A DNA stretch of 64,000 nt from Euborellia annulipes (taxonomy: Eukaryota > Arthropoda > Insecta > Dermaptera > Anisolabididae): contig JAKCPI010007984.1 in NCBI GenBank assembly GCA_023213315.1, forward strand, positions 91,642 to 155,641, given 5' to 3'. Shown piece by piece: positions 1 through 11,630 of the stretch (positions within the stretch are counted from its first letter, which is position 1; each line of letters starts with the position of its first letter). The notes beneath the pieces were generated by a model that worked only from the letters and a program-made list of their open reading frames with translations, did no database searches and had not been told where the DNA came from. Both the position numbers and the translations under genes were made by a program.

Positions 1-252
1 TTTAAACACTCACACTTTTTTCTCATTCACTCTCATATTCACACACACATTCACACAGTCTTTTCGGCAACTTAGGCCATTTAAGATTTTGACGATAACC
101 GTTATTTAATAATATATTTTTATTCGGGGTCCAGGCATTCTTATTTTTTCCATTTGATATCCAAAAGGCTTAAATAAAATCATCGGACTGCCTGGGGTCC
201 GAACCCGCGACGTTTGGAATACGAGATTAGCACACTAACAAACCCCGAGGGC
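1..252 (-). mobile_element. tRNA-derived SINE, near full length
   Basis: Read on the minus strand, a tRNA-like head (box B GGGTTCGGACCCC) is followed by AGGCAGTCCGATGATTTTAT, a short direct-repeat body (ATTTGGATACCAAATGGC in better copies), a TGTGTGAATGTG-rich region and an A-rich tail. The same unit recurs at 1360, 7608, 15900, 23641, 45890, 53047, 55673 and 60604. The tail reaches the window edge. Confidence 0.85.
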
Positions 253-362
253 TTTGATTGGACTTCAATTCAAATGAAATAAATTTTTCTCGCTTGGGAC
301 GGGAAGCGAACCCGGGACCTTATGCACGAGAAGCTAATGTCTTCTCACACGGGCAATCTTCT
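253..362 (-). mobile_element. second SINE family, head fragment
   Basis: A box-B-like CCGGGTTCGCTTCCCGTCCC (minus strand) sits next to a SINE of the first family. A related block lies at 43655-43795. Tails of this family (GGCCTCCGATGCCGAAAAA) occur at about 20310, 29925 and 58760. Boundaries are approximate. Confidence 0.45.
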
Positions 363-398
363 TTCTCATATTCTTTTGTTTAATTTTTTTCTGCCATT

Positions 399-570
399 TA
401 GACTTTGAACGATATTAATTACGTATTGGGGTCCAGGCACATTTATTTATTTATATAATTTGGTATCCAAATATTAATAAATTGGTCAGACTCCCTGATG
501 TCCGAACCCACTCCCCTCGGCTTTCAGACTATCATTTGTCAACATCTCTAACCTCTCGGCCACGAAGAGA
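399..570 (-). mobile_element. divergent SINE copy
   Basis: Shares GGGGTCCAGGCA, TTTGGTATCCAAAT and GATGTCCGAACCC in order with the SINE family, but the tRNA-like head has diverged. Confidence 0.55.
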
Positions 571-1359
571 GAAAATATTTCTTCAAAAATTTCTTCAAAT
601 TTTTTTAATCCAGCTATTCATCATTATTTTCATGAGCGTTTCTTTCTTATTATTTATTAAATTCTAAATCTTTAAATTTAATCAAAATTCATATTAAGTG
701 TTGATAAAAAGTTTCAACTTGGAGAACTTTTATTTTAAATATTTAATATTAAAACCAGGGGAGGAATTTCTCAAACCGTTTAAATATTTGCCAGGTGCCA
801 ACATTAAGGGCAAAAACATTCTCTCTACTAGCCTGGTTATGATTAACGAGATCTATGATGTGTATTTATAATAAACTTTTTCCCTCACCCAACCAACCAA
901 ACCCATCGGCCGTCACGAATTTCACCTTCTCAGAAGTTTTGCGTCATCTTAAAAGCCGAAAGAAGAGTGAGAAGTCGGCGGTTAATTAAACTCTAAAAGA
1001 GGGTAAAAAGAAGCCGAGGAGATGGGTTTGGGCTCAAGTGATGTGATCATCTTATTAACTTTCTTACTTTGCTAAAACTCAGCGACTTGAGCGACTTTTT
1101 TTGGTTAATGATTTTATTTCGTAAACGAGACAAGAATTAGTTATCTCCTTATTTTGTCTTTCCCCCCCTCTCTCTCTCTCTCTCTCTTTAACGCTGTCTC
1201 TTTTTCAAATTTAATAATTAACTAAAAACAAAGTAAAAGAGAAAATCTTTTTGATTTTATATAAAATAGTTAAGCTTTTACACTAAATAAGCCCACTGCA
1301 ATAAGATTACTCTAAATCAGGAGTTCTTAAACATGTTAAACTTAGCAGACCCCCTATTG

Positions 1360-1609
1360 CCCTCGGGGCTTGGTGTAGGGGTTAGAGTTCAAACCTCGTA
1401 TACCGAACGGGTTCGGACCCCAGGCAGTCCGATGATTTTATTTAAGGCATTTGGATACCAAATGGCTTAAATAAACCTGAACCCCAAATAATATATATTC
1501 ATAACGGTTATCGTCAAAGTCTTAAATGGCCTAAGTTGCCGAAGACTGTGTGAATGTGTGGGTGCATGTGAGTGTGAATGAGAAAAAAGTTTGAATGTTT
1601 AAAAAAAAA
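1360..1609 (+). mobile_element. tRNA-derived SINE with target duplication
   Basis: Complete copy flanked by GACCCCCTATTG (1348-1359) and GACCCCCTGTTG (1610-1621), 11 of 12 bases equal, as expected of LINE-driven insertion. It sits in a sequence starting CAGGAGTTCTTAAACATG (about 1318), which looks like a hAT terminus. Confidence 0.88.
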
Positions 1610-2151
1610 GACCCCCTGTTGAATTTTTTTTCTCGCGGAACCACCCCTCTCTAACTGTAGGCATTTTATGTCATCCTTCAAGCTTGATTTTTGAATCAGT
1701 ATGAATTTCTTGATGCATATGTATGGGTCTCTGTTGATATAGCCTATTGTCTAAGTTTGCCCCATTCCTGCCCCCCCTGAGAATAAGCTGGCGCCGTCCC
1801 TGTATCGCCTGTTGAGAATATAAGGGTGGGGGGGGGGCTAAAGTCCGAAATTCAACAATTCGAGAAAAGGCGTTTGGAAGTTTTTTTTAAAACATATAGG
1901 ACCTACATTTAAATAGCCGGGCAATAAATTAATAGACCAAAATCAATAGCAAAGAATGGAAATATATTTTTGCCATTTTGGCACTCTAAACGTTTAGTAG
2001 GCTTAACTCAAAAATTTAACTTTTAGACTTTCGCCACTGATTCTCAGCTGGCGACATATTCATAATTTTTTATTATTATTTTTTTTTTTTGTAACCTATC
2101 AACCCTTCCTATCGCTTAAAGATATTTTTCAAAAAAAAAAAAACTCCATAT

Positions 2152-2570
2152 AAGGCGTGCCGAGGGGGAGAGAGGGGACGGTCCCAGGCCCCGAGCCGCC
2201 ATAGGCCCCCAAACATTTGTTTTTGAGAGGGCCCGAGCTCAAATAAACCCCGAAAGATAAAAAAAAAAATTGAGGTAGGCCTATGTCTTTGTGCCTGAAA
2301 GTATTTCTAAGGCGGAGTCAAAAAAAAAAAATTGCAAGACATATGCAGCCAAAATAAAAAAAAAAAAATAATAATAATTTGTCTTTGAGAGGGCCCGGGG
2401 CTCTCGGGGTTCAGGGATATACTGTATTTTAAAAATATTTTTGTGTATGGAGGAGGCACATATTTAAAAATGAGTTCAATTCAATATACACATCTGGTAC
2501 AAAATGTATAGGTCTATAGGCCCCTATTATAGTGAAGCCCCAGGCCCCCAACTGTCTCGGTACGCCCCTG
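2152..2570. mobile_element. decayed hAT-like MITE
   Basis: Ends TAAGGCGTGCCGAG and CTCGGTACGCCCCTG are inverted repeats. The flanks ACTCCATA and AATCCAAA agree at 6 of 8 positions. The interior has poly-A and G/C-run segments and no coding frame. Confidence 0.6.
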
Positions 2571-2820
2571 AATCCAAATAATTAATCTTTCAGTATAATT
2601 ATAAAATAATTCAAAACATGAGCCAGTGGATGACAAACTTTAGCAGTTATCTCTCAAGATAGAGAGAGAAATAAAAAATTAATTCGAAATATAATAATAT
2701 TATACCTATAAATACGTATTTGATCATATATCTGACTTACGAGATTTTTAAAGATCACCGACGATATGAAAAGTGAAATATTTCATTTTTGTGAACGAGA
2801 GGTTTTTATATTTCGTATTA

Positions 2821-3779
2821 GCCTGGTCGTCCACTGGACGCTACCGCTACAAGGGCGACAACAAGAGACGCGACAACACGCTACAAGGGTCGTCCACTGC
2901 ACGCTACTTCGCGCTACATTTGACATAAAATATCATATAAATTTCTAACCAATAAATAAAACAAATCCATATAATTTTAATAAATAATTAAATTGAAATA
3001 TAAAACCAAGATAAAAATGTCCTAATTTATATTTATTTTCGCTAAATTTTCAAATAATCTTATTTTAAAATTCTTTATATTCTGGGATGAAGGTTATTTT
3101 AAATAGACCTCGAAGAGCCGCAGTTACTTCACCAAATCACTCAATGTGAAAAAAACAAAAATGTATAATTTTATCAATTTAATATACGTATATATACAGT
3201 ATATCACAAAAAATTGTAATGTCGACTATAAAAGAATAAGTAAGTGTTGAATATAAAATTTACACATACTCTATGTTTATCTTTAAAGGTCCTGACGGTG
3301 ATGAAAAATCGAAACTGATATTTGCAAAGCAGTCGATTCTTGAAACAGTTAATAAAAAATTTAAAAAATTTATGAAAATTCATTTAAACACACACTCACC
3401 GGACAAACAGTGATTGATGAAGTAACTACGGCTCTTTGAGGTCTATTTAATCTTATTTTGTCCCACAAATTAAATATCGACATTTTGGTCTTTGTTTTAT
3501 TCAATTGCATCAATTTTATTAAGAAAAAACAAAGTGTTGCGGTTTTTTTTTTGCCGGTGAGAGTATTTTAGGTTAGAAAAACAAAGGGTTAGACGCTACA
3601 ACGCGCTACAGATCCCATTTTTTTGGGATCTGTAGCGCCTTGTCGCTCGAAGCGCGTTGTAGCGTGATGTCGCGCGCTTCTAGTGGACGAGCTTCAATTG
3701 ATTCACACACATTGGGATCTGTAGCGTGTTGTAGCGCTTGTAGCGGTAGCGCGTTGTCGCGTCCAGTGGACGACCAGCC
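2821..3779. mobile_element. PIF/Harbinger-like non-autonomous transposon
   Basis: Terminal inverted repeats GCCTGGTCGTCCACTGGACG and CGTCCAGTGGACGACCAGCC are flanked by TTA (2818-2820, 3780-3782). A 3 bp TWA duplication is the habit of PIF/Harbinger elements. Subterminal DNA is rich in GCGCTACAA-type motifs in both orientations. No transposase is visible, and the centre holds another element (3103-3446). Confidence 0.75.
3103..3446. mobile_element. nested MITE with TTAA flanks
   Basis: Arms ATAGACCTCGAAGAGCCGCA and, at the other end, a copy with two differences in inverse orientation, each bordered by TTAA (3099-3102, 3447-3450). TTAA duplication suggests a piggyBac-like mobiliser. It lies inside the 2821-3779 element and is therefore younger. 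Confidence 0.7.
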
Positions 3780-3782
3780 TTA

Positions 3783-4540
3783 TGATATAATCAAAAATTT
3801 TTATTCTTCTAATTAAATATTATAGAGAAAAAAAAAATATCTATAAAAATTAGAATAACTATTTCTAAACCGATTCATAAAGACAATACAGTACCTACTA
3901 AATCATATTTTTATTTAATCCATTCGAATGCTTTTATAAATCGAAGATTTATGATAGGGCTATTAACAACCGGTTCATCCGAACTGATAAAATTTTAGGA
4001 AATGAACCGAACCTATGCTCACAAGTTGAATCCCACTATCAATATTAATAAATTCGCCTTTTTTCCATTAAATATTTTTGATCTAATTGTCATACAGATA
4101 TAAATTTTATTTAATTTCCATTTTTTCAAAGTTTTAATTAATATTTAACGACTTATAATAATTATTAGAATAAATAAAAAATTTTCTTGTCTTTGTTGAT
4201 GTTTCGAAAATAAATTTAAAGTGATGTTAATTAAAATGTGAGAATGAAATTTCGATACGAAAAAAGTCAATAGGAATTTTGTGCAAAAAAATTTATGTCA
4301 AGGATTTAAAATGATTATTTTTGAATAAAAAAAGTAAAGTGAGTAATTATAAATCGATAAAAAATTATGATTATAGCTCTTAATAAATAAAATGAAAATT
4401 TAATATTCATTAAAATAAGAGAAAATGCCGGTTGTATTTTTCCCATTATTTAAAAAATAAAATAATCTTTAAATTAAATATTTCCAAGATTTATATATTA
4501 GTATTCAAAACATAATAAATTAATCTTGTCCACTCTCATT
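3783..4540. other. AT-rich stretch, nothing recognised
   Basis: Very AT-rich, stops in all frames, no inverted repeat or known repeat noticed. Confidence 0.5.
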
Positions 4541-4654
4541 CCCAATCCGAATTTGAGAAGACTTCCCCTCCATTCATTTTTTAAAAATACATTATCATTC
4601 TCCTTTTCTTCTCTCCCTCTCTTCCCCTCTCTGTACCTAATTTCTCCTTCTTAC

Positions 4655-4872
4655 TAATTAGCCAATCAGAGGTGAGGGCGCCACAATACGTCTGCTCTTA
4701 ATGCAGGAGAGATGCCTTGCCACCTCAGTAGAGAGGGGGGAGGCCTTTGACTAGTGTTAATCCACGTCACTTTTCGTAAGAAAACCGACGCGTCCTCAGT
4801 TTGTAGTCAGCCATTATGGCAGGTGGCCACGCCGCTCCTGCTCTCTTCATTTCTCAACATTTTTACCTAGGT
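4655..4872 (+). promoter_or_regulatory. promoter-like island with possible first exon
   Basis: A G+C-rich island in AT-rich DNA. In order: GCCAATCAG (CCAAT box), a CACGTCAC motif, an exact arthropod-type initiator TCAGTT at 4796-4801, and ATG at 4816 opening a short frame that could end at a donor (CTAG|GTATTT near 4871, or GCAG|GTGGCC). No exon it would join is recognised. It could be an alternative internal promoter or a conserved regulatory island. Confidence 0.3.
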
Positions 4873-5740
4873 ATTTCAACTCAAAATTAGTAATCGTTTG
4901 TTTTTTATACTCTTTAATGGTTAAATATTTATAATTAATATAAAAATTTAAGAATTTCATAATATAAATTTCGAACATTATATGATTATATGCTATCGTA
5001 TAATCTTTTCCTATTTTTTGCTCTCGCCTTTAATTAGCAATTTCTCTGCAATTTTATTTTATATTTCTAAGGAGGAAAATCTTTTCTATAGACCCTAACT
5101 GTTAATATCTACCATTCTATCACTTCTGATCTAAATTAATACTAGACCTATGTCATTTTGACATTAATTATTAATCTTTCTTGCACAAAACTAAATAATA
5201 TTAGTATAAGGGTATTTTATAAAAAATATTAGTCCAAGGCAGTGATATTTCAAAATATTATATTCGTAAGCAGATTAAAATATTCTCAATCTTATATACT
5301 ACATGTATATTCCTTTGCCTTCAAAACAAGTCAATACTTGTTCATTAACTATACAAGGTATATAAGTGCTTAATATTTAAATAGGCTAATCACATTAATA
5401 TTCCGCAGCCTGCACTTCTTTTATTTTAATACACACTTTTTTTATCGTTTCGACATAGATTCTCCCTTTTTCAGGTGTTACAACTCATTTTTAGACAATT
5501 ATTGTTTGTCATGCCATAACCCACACACACACACACACATACACATTCAAGTCTGTTTTGTCTTAATATAGGACCTATTTATAGTTTTCCAGTTTCCAAG
5601 ACATATTTCCCATCCCGGTGAATTAGCCTTCCCTGTAAATGAACAATTTAACAGGAATCAATAAAAAAAAAAAACTTGTAAAAGTCATAATACATTCTTA
5701 TGAAATTTTAAAATTAATATTATTAAATTCGCAATATTTT
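4873..5740. other. AT-rich stretch with a CA microsatellite
   Basis: No gene or recognised repeat, apart from an (AC)n tract at about 5521-5540. Confidence 0.5.
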
Positions 5741-5852
5741 TACTTTCTCTTACCTCTATATATGTTAATATATAGGGAGAGAAAGTATTGGATTCATGTC
5801 CAAAATTCGATGTTGAGATTTGGATGGATATACACGTTTTGAGGTCCTCTGA
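5741..5852 (+). repeat. Rep-A, 5' terminal fragment
   Basis: Begins TACTTTCTCTTACC with the terminal mini-palindrome closing in GAGAGAAAGTATTGG, followed by the Rep-A segment ATACACGTTTTGAGGTCC, then breaks where the ribozyme-like palindrome begins. Confidence 0.8.
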
Positions 5853-6055
5853 GAAGGAGACGTTTCGGACAAAATTTAATTCGTCTATCCTCAGTCCTTG
5901 TAGGCTTATAAACTAATTAGGCACAAATTTGTCATTGTTGATGCGGCACAAATTTGTGCACATGTATATTCTTTTTATAAAAACAGGCGAGTGTTTAATG
6001 CTTCATGAGAGTCTATAAGATTTTGTCCGAAACGTCTCCTTTTCGGCATTTGGCA
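5853..6055. mobile_element. palindromic element with hammerhead-like motif
   Basis: Inverted arms around 5854-5879 and 6024-6048 (GGAGACGTTTCGGACAAAAT and complement). The left arm carries a full motif. The right arm keeps only the GAAACGTC half. Confidence 0.65.
5854..5899 (-). ncRNA. hammerhead-like ribozyme motif
   Basis: Minus strand: stem I AAGGA, core CUGAGGA, U, stem II (GAC/GUC core with an A.C mismatch at its base), GAAA, CGUC, then UCCUU, which pairs with AAGGA (5 bp). The core matches CUGANGA and the predicted cleavage triplet is GUC. The unpaired U after the core departs from textbook hammerheads but recurs at all loci. Confidence 0.5.
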
Positions 6056-6666
6056 TCCAAAGGCTCTCTTTATTTGAAGCACCCGTACTTGCTCTCTTCC
6101 ATCCCATAACATCAACAGCAACTTCTCTTCAGCTTATAATATTTTTATACCAAATGCCTATCTTTATATATAGGCCCCCTTATATACATTTTCTTTTTTC
6201 GATTTCGGAGTTAAAATACACCCATATCTTCCCCCGTGTTTCAGCCTTGACTCTGATTATAAAAAAACAATGTTTGCCTCCCCTATGTATATATTAAAAA
6301 TATTTGAAGCCCCTGGGCAGTATTCGTCTTTTGTTCCAGGTATCAATTCCCGTCTCAGGGGACAAATATTTATTTCAATTGATTGTTTATCATTGAATGA
6401 AATAAATAAGAACGGGCCCTAACTTAAATGACCACAGTACCAAATAAGACTTTGAAAAAATCGAATAAATAAATTTAATAGCAATGATTATATTTATTAC
6501 AAAAGAAAATACAAAATATTATAACCTATATTTAGTAAATATACATTAAAAAAAAACCATTGAATTATTAATGATTCTATTTTGTTCTATTGCTAACTAA
6601 TGAAGGAAAATTGATCTAATTAAGCTTAAAAGCGGACGAAGTCATAAAAGTTAAATTTGTTTACAG
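6056..6666. other. intron upstream of the first neuroligin exon
   Basis: AT-rich, no coding frame. Ends in the acceptor TTTACAG at 6660-6666. Confidence 0.5.
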
Positions 6667-7005
6667 AGTTGCTCCACCGAGTGGTGCTGCTGAGCGGTTC
6701 AGGGCTGAGTCCTTGGGCCCTTCAGAAGGACCCGTTGGCGGTGAAACGACGAGTGGCTGAACAGACAGGTTGTCACGGCGATCTAGTCGAAGACGACCTG
6801 GCACCTTGTCTACGTACTAAGCCCCTCGCCGAACTCATGGCCGTCCGATTAACGCCACCCCGGTTTCTGCCGGGATTTGCACCCTTTGTCGACGGTACCG
6901 TGCTCGTCGCGGCGCCTCCGAAGCGCAGTCCCGTACCGGGTACAGATCCTGGGACTGCTGCAGCAGCTGCCGCCGCCAGCGGTATCGACGCCACTGTTCC
7001 TCTTG
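6667..7005 (+). CDS. Nlg: neuroligin, internal exon (esterase domain middle)
   Basis: Encodes 112 full codons of a neuroligin-type carboxylesterase-like domain. It opens with LLHRVVLLSGSGLSPWAL, the strand and helix just after the nucleophile elbow. Next comes the conserved disulfide pair (Cys in EQTGC, Cys in APCLR), then LPGFAPFVDGTVL, typical of the family. A Pro/Ala-rich insertion with a run of seven Ala fills the tail before the donor (CTTG|GTAAGT). The acceptor is TTTACAG. The exon starts after one base of a codon and ends after one base (phase 1), matching the next exon. G+C is far above the flanks. Neuroligins are membrane synaptic adhesion proteins that bind neurexins. Earlier exons (signal peptide, N-terminal esterase half) are not visible in the window. 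Paralogue not determined. Confidence 0.9.
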
Positions 7006-7407
7006 GTAAGTTATACATCTAGTATCTTCTTCTTCTACCTTGATCTTATCCCTATGTGGGGTCGGCAAAATTAATTTATAATTAGCTGAAGCTCGAAAAT
7101 AAGGTTTTAAATAAAAATAGTACTAGTGTACTTTTCGGATGTAGTTTCTTAGTTTGTTTTTTTTTTTTTTTTTTTTTTAATAGACTTTCGATTAAATTAG
7201 GCCAAAAAATACAATATAATAGGCCTACTTTTTTGATATACTTTTTCAGTTTTTCGATTTTCCAAAAATTCGCTCTAACGATTTTGATTAAAATTCATAA
7301 ATGAATTATTTTTTAGATACTCACCTAAGGCGTGAAAATAAGCTTTTTATCAAATTCAGCCAAAAAGTACTAGTACTTTACTGATGTATTTAAAATATAT
7401 GTCGACA

Positions 7408-7503
7408 CAAAAAATCTGGTATGACAAGCACAGAACACACATTTCTATTACCGAAGGTAAGAGAAAGTTGTGTGCTGTGCGCCAGTCACACCAGATTTTT
7501 TTA
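7408..7503 (+). repeat. Rep-A terminal hairpin with part of body (from about 7245)
   Basis: Inverted repeat from AAAAAATCTGGTATGACAAG to CCAGTCACACCAGATTTTTT around an ACCGAAGGTAAGAGAAAGTT core. Upstream Rep-A body pieces (TACTAGTACTTTACTGATGT) are out of their usual order, so the copy is rearranged. Confidence 0.8.
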
Positions 7504-7607
7504 AATAAATTTGTTTTAGGCTCATACACCAACACACACAAACAGATATGCATACTTAGGCCTATCTATTCTTTTAATTAATTTTTTTAATTTTACACAC
7601 ACACACA

Positions 7608-7795
7608 CACACACTCACTTTTTTCTCATTCACACTTAACACTCACACACACATTCACACAGTCTTTTCCGCAACTCAGGCCATATAAGACTTTATAGAT
7701 AACCGTTGTTATTTGTAATATCTATTGGGGGCCCAGGCATTTCTATTTAAGCCATTTGACATCCAAACGCTACCAACTACACCAAGCCCGAGGGC
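7608..7795 (-). mobile_element. tRNA-derived SINE, internally deleted
   Basis: Tail and body (CATTCACACAGTCTTTTCCG, CCATATAAGACTTTA) are present. The tRNA-like head is reduced, and box B is lost between CATCCAAACG and CTACCAACTACACCAAGCCC. Confidence 0.75.
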
Positions 7796-7979
7796 GTTCT
7801 TTTAAATTACAATTTTTATTAGTATCTTTCATATAAAATTATTTTTTACTTTTCTCTTATCTCTATTTCTTAATCTTATTTTATAAAAGTCACTTTATTT
7901 AATTATTTTCTTTTACATTAAATTACACAATTACGTATGTAATTTAAAACAATATATAATTTTCATTAAAATAATAGTG

Positions 7980-8165
7980 AAGAGAGGATGTCAGCCAAAA
8001 GGAGAACCTCTTATAGAATAAAAATCTCAATCCAGATTATTGACAATCTCAAGGTATACACCATTGAGATGCAGATAGAGTTGTTAATTAAAACCGAAAC
8101 GTCTTCTGGATTGAGATTTTTATTCGATAGAGGCTCTCCCTTTGGCTGACATCCTCTCTTCCTGT
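7980..8165. mobile_element. palindromic element, ribozyme relic
   Basis: Arms of about 58 bp (GAAGAGAGGATGTCAGCC and complement). Same family as 17605-18001. The right arm keeps AAAACCGAAACGTCTTCTGG, i.e. the 3' half of the hammerhead-like motif. The CUGANGA half is lost. Confidence 0.7.
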
Positions 8166-8376
8166 CTATCATTCTAATCGTTGAATAGCCACTTCTCTCA
8201 TAACATTAATAATAAATATGTTTTCTTCCCTGATAATAGTCAATGTGTTGGATTGATATCGAAGAAAATATACCACAAAATACTTTATTCCCATTAGTAG
8301 ATTTCTTAATTGCGCAAAAACCCAATTTTTTGTTTCTATAATTCTAATCCGATTTCCTGTTCTCTTCTTTGTGCAG

Positions 8377-8768
8377 GCAACGGCCAGCAAGGGGTCGAGT
8401 TGGCCGACTTCCCTGACCGAGACCTTATCTTTGGTCTTGCCAGCACTGAGTCCTACTTAGACCTAAGTGCTCAAGATCTGGAATTCGGGTTCAACGAAAG
8501 CCGGAGAGATAGAATACTCCGGACGTACGTCCGTAACGCATATTATTACCATCTAAACGAAATATTCTCCACGCTCAAAAACGAATATACAGACTGGGAG
8601 AGGCCGACACAAAATCCCCTTTCGGTTAGAGACGCCACTTTGGAGGTCCTTTCTGATGGCCACACAGCGGCGCCTCTTATTCGTGTCGGTTATTTACATG
8701 CTGCAAACGGTGGAAGGACGTACTTTGTTCATTTTCATCATCAATCCGGAGAACGGGACTACCCACAG
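8377..8768 (+). CDS. Nlg: neuroligin, internal exon (esterase domain, distal part)
   Basis: Acceptor TTTGTGCAG, donor CACAG|GTATTT. The first two bases complete a Gly codon begun in the 6667-7005 exon, and the exon ends at a codon boundary. It encodes FPDRDLIFGLASTESYLDL (the neuroligin strand after the variable loop), then a helical stretch with the motif LRTYVRNAYYYHLNEIFSTL, YTDW, the segment LEVLSDGHTAAPLIRVGYLH (dimer/four-helix region) and TYFVHFHHQ before ERDYPQ. Residues in the order FxDR, YTDW, SD, AAP, H are the family landmarks. About 390 coding bases with no frame break argue for a live gene. The flanking introns are AT-rich and repeat-bearing. Confidence 0.93.
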
Positions 8769-9120
8769 GTATTTATTTCCAACCAACCAACATATTTATT
8801 AAATTAATAATAATAACTTTTTCACTCATAAAATTAAAATATAAAAAAATTTTATTAATTCTAAAATCATAAAAATGCATCGTCAAAGTAATTTGAGAGT
8901 AATTAAATAATAGAGATTATGGTCCATTTGAATTGCTTAAATCTACTTGAGATTTACTAATTCAAGTTAAATGAGGGCCTTGAAGGGCATTAAATCAATC
9001 TAGTTAACTGGAGGGAATGATTAAACTCGAAGGGATGAGGGATGAGAAATACTCTTCTGAAAACGATTAGGAGAATTTCGAGATGGTCGTTCAAATGGTT
9101 TTCGTTTTTGGTCTGTGCAG

Positions 9121-9272
9121 AGATCTGGTAGTGTCCGCGGTGAGGACTTGCCCTACGTGCTTGGGCTGCCTCTAGTCGGCGGTCAACCCTTCTTCCCACA
9201 CAACTACACGCGTCAAGACAGCCAAGTGAGCCGCATTCTCATGTATTATATCGCCAACTTCGCACGCACAGG
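9121..9272 (+). CDS. Nlg: neuroligin, internal exon (region of the lost catalytic His)
   Basis: Acceptor TCTGTGCAG, donor CAGG|GTGAGT. Phase 0 in, phase 2 out, matching the exon at 26950. Encodes RSGSVRGEDLPYVLGLPLVG, then FPHNYT (potential N-glycosylation site N-Y-T) and MYYIANFARTG. In active esterases the HGxE motif supplies the catalytic His. Here the aligned position is Arg (VRGEDLPYV), so the protein should be an adhesion receptor and not an enzyme. This fits the neuroligin assignment, and I believe insect neuroligins share it. The next exon lies 17.7 kb downstream. Confidence 0.92.
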
Positions 9273-9860
9273 GTGAGTTTTTTTTTTAACTTCTTTCATT
9301 ATTCTAATCTACTTTTTTCAAAACCATATATTGAAAATATGGATTAGCTTAATCAAAGCCAATGGTAGATACTTTCTCCTTCCAGTTTCTGAAAATATAG
9401 ATTGATATAATACCACAATTAAATTCATTAATTAAAAAAATTAAACAAGTTAGGGTTTGACCTCTAAATCTTTCATATCACCAACTTATTTTTGATTTGA
9501 AAAAATTTTAACAAGTTTTCATTATTGATTAATATTAAATATAATTATATAATATTACATAGCATATGGTGGATAAATTTGTTTTCCTTGCTCGTAGGTG
9601 GTAAACTCAAATAACAAAATAACTAATTGATTTGAGCTGGATGAGCTTTTCTAAAGCGGCATATTCTCTTGTAAATTTCTAGGTTAACAATTCCACATGA
9701 ATGATCCTCTCTAGAATAGCTCGAAAAATCAATTAGTGAGATTACTAAGCAAGGAAAATTAATTTTTACCCTCGTGCTAAGCAGGATATTATATTAAATA
9801 AATTAAAACTAAAATCACACGGATTTGTTTTAATCTAATATTTATTAAAACATACCTAAT

Positions 9861-10107
9861 CAGTGGAGTCATTTGGGGGCATTTGTCCCCCCCCCCCCCC
9901 AAGGGCTCTGATTTTTAGAAAATTTTATATTATTCTAAATAAAAAATTTTAAATATATCTACGAGTATATAAACTGTACAAAATTAAACAATTAATTAAA
10001 TTAAATATCTTTTGGCCAAATTTGAGTATCCATTTGTAAGTAAATTTTAAGAAAAAAAAATTTGCCCCCCCTCCTACCCTTAAGAAAAAGTTGAAATGAC
10101 GCCACTG
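9861..10107. mobile_element. hAT-like MITE
   Basis: Ends CAGTGGAGTCATTT and AAATGACGCCACTG. Perfect 8 bp duplication TACCTAAT at 9853-9860 and 10108-10115. C-run and poly-A interior, no coding frame. A related copy lies at 20785-21012. Confidence 0.88.
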
Positions 10108-10115
10108 TACCTAAT

Positions 10116-11630
10116 TAAAACATATTTTAACTAGAGTAGCATTTTAACTTAAATAATATTATATATGTATGTTTAATATTAATCAAGTAAAGTGAAATTT
10201 GAACAAATTTATACACTCTTTTGGATATAATTTTTCTGAATATACTAGTAAATTATACCGATTTTTTTTCATTATTTACTTTAACATAAAATTTTAAAAA
10301 TGAATCTTGCAAAAAATAAAATAAATCCTATTGCTTCTGCTAGTCTCTAAAAAAGAATTTTAAAACTTTTATTCAATTAAAAACTTTTGGTTCTATTAAT
10401 AATTAATTGCCTTTAAATCTTGACTGATAATCTTTACGGCTTAGTGACTTACTTCTTTAGAAGTATTTACATTGAAAGATAATTAAAAAATAACAAGAAC
10501 ATGAAATGAGACTTAATACCATCAGGATGATGATGATGTTGTTTGCCAAACTTCTTCTCTTCTAAGCCTTATGTCAACCGATAATAAGTAGACTAAGAAA
10601 CTCATAAGTCGAACTTAGCATCTTTTTTTGAATATTTTAAAAATGAATTATTAATCAATTAATAAATAAACAGACTTGGAAATTTTATTGATTAGTCTAA
10701 ATCTATCAAAGAAGAATATTTGAATTCCTAATTGCACGAATTTAAGAGCCTTGATATGACTTTCTTGATTCTTTGAAAACTCCACTTGGATTTGCATTTT
10801 AGCCTTTTTTTGTATAGGTATATCTTGAAATAATATTCAACATATTCAACATATCAGCCCTATGCAACATACAGCCACGTTCTACTATTCATAATGTTTT
10901 TTTGCAAATATTAATTAATTAATAATAAAAAAATACTTTTCTTTGGTCAAATTTCCCCACACCAAATCTTACGTTAAGAATAATCTTAAAAGTCAGATAA
11001 TATGAGTTCAGATGATAAGTATTACTATGAAAATTTATTTCAATCAATTGGATTTGACTAGAGATACTTTTATCTGCTTTCTTACTCCCTCAAGAGTATT
11101 TCTGACATCGTAGATTTTTCCCATAAAGTTGAATTTATGATTCGGAAGTTCAACCCTCCAGCTCCCTCAGCAAACACTAATGATATAAAATTCATATAAA
11201 ATAGTCCTTAAAAGCGCTTTTATATTTTCTCAACTATATATTTAATATACCAGCCACACGGCCGGGGGGTATATCACCCCTTGCCCCCCTCTGTCTGCGG
11301 CCCTGGTTCTTCATTATTAGAATACTTTCATTTTATTTGGTTTTATCTGAAATTCTCGAGAAATTTAGTTCCTACTTTTCTCCCTCTTGCCATGAATAGG
11401 CCCGATTTAGAGCACTGTAAGCCGACCTAGCTCTGACTTTGAACCCTGAGATATTACCATTTACTAATAGGCCCTAACTCTTATACCCATTAGATCCGAC
11501 TTTGGTCCCCAAACTGGTAAAAATGCCATTTTAAACATTTCAACACAATAATTGATGAATTTTTTTGATTTGTTCTAGAGATAATAAATATAATATTTAT
11601 CTATCATGTTTAATGATATTAAATTTAAAT
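10116..11630. other. AT-rich intron DNA
   Basis: No gene. A G/C-run fragment near 11260-11305 (CGGCCGGGGGGTATATCACC) resembles a MITE end without a partner. Confidence 0.45.

Noticed and set aside
5639..5842. 67-codon frame
   Set aside because: Its second half is Rep-A sequence, which yields the same translated string at many loci.
6773..7068. Long open frames antisense and in other frames across the first neuroligin exon
   Set aside because: They are G+C-driven shadows; only the plus frame matches neuroligin and splices correctly.
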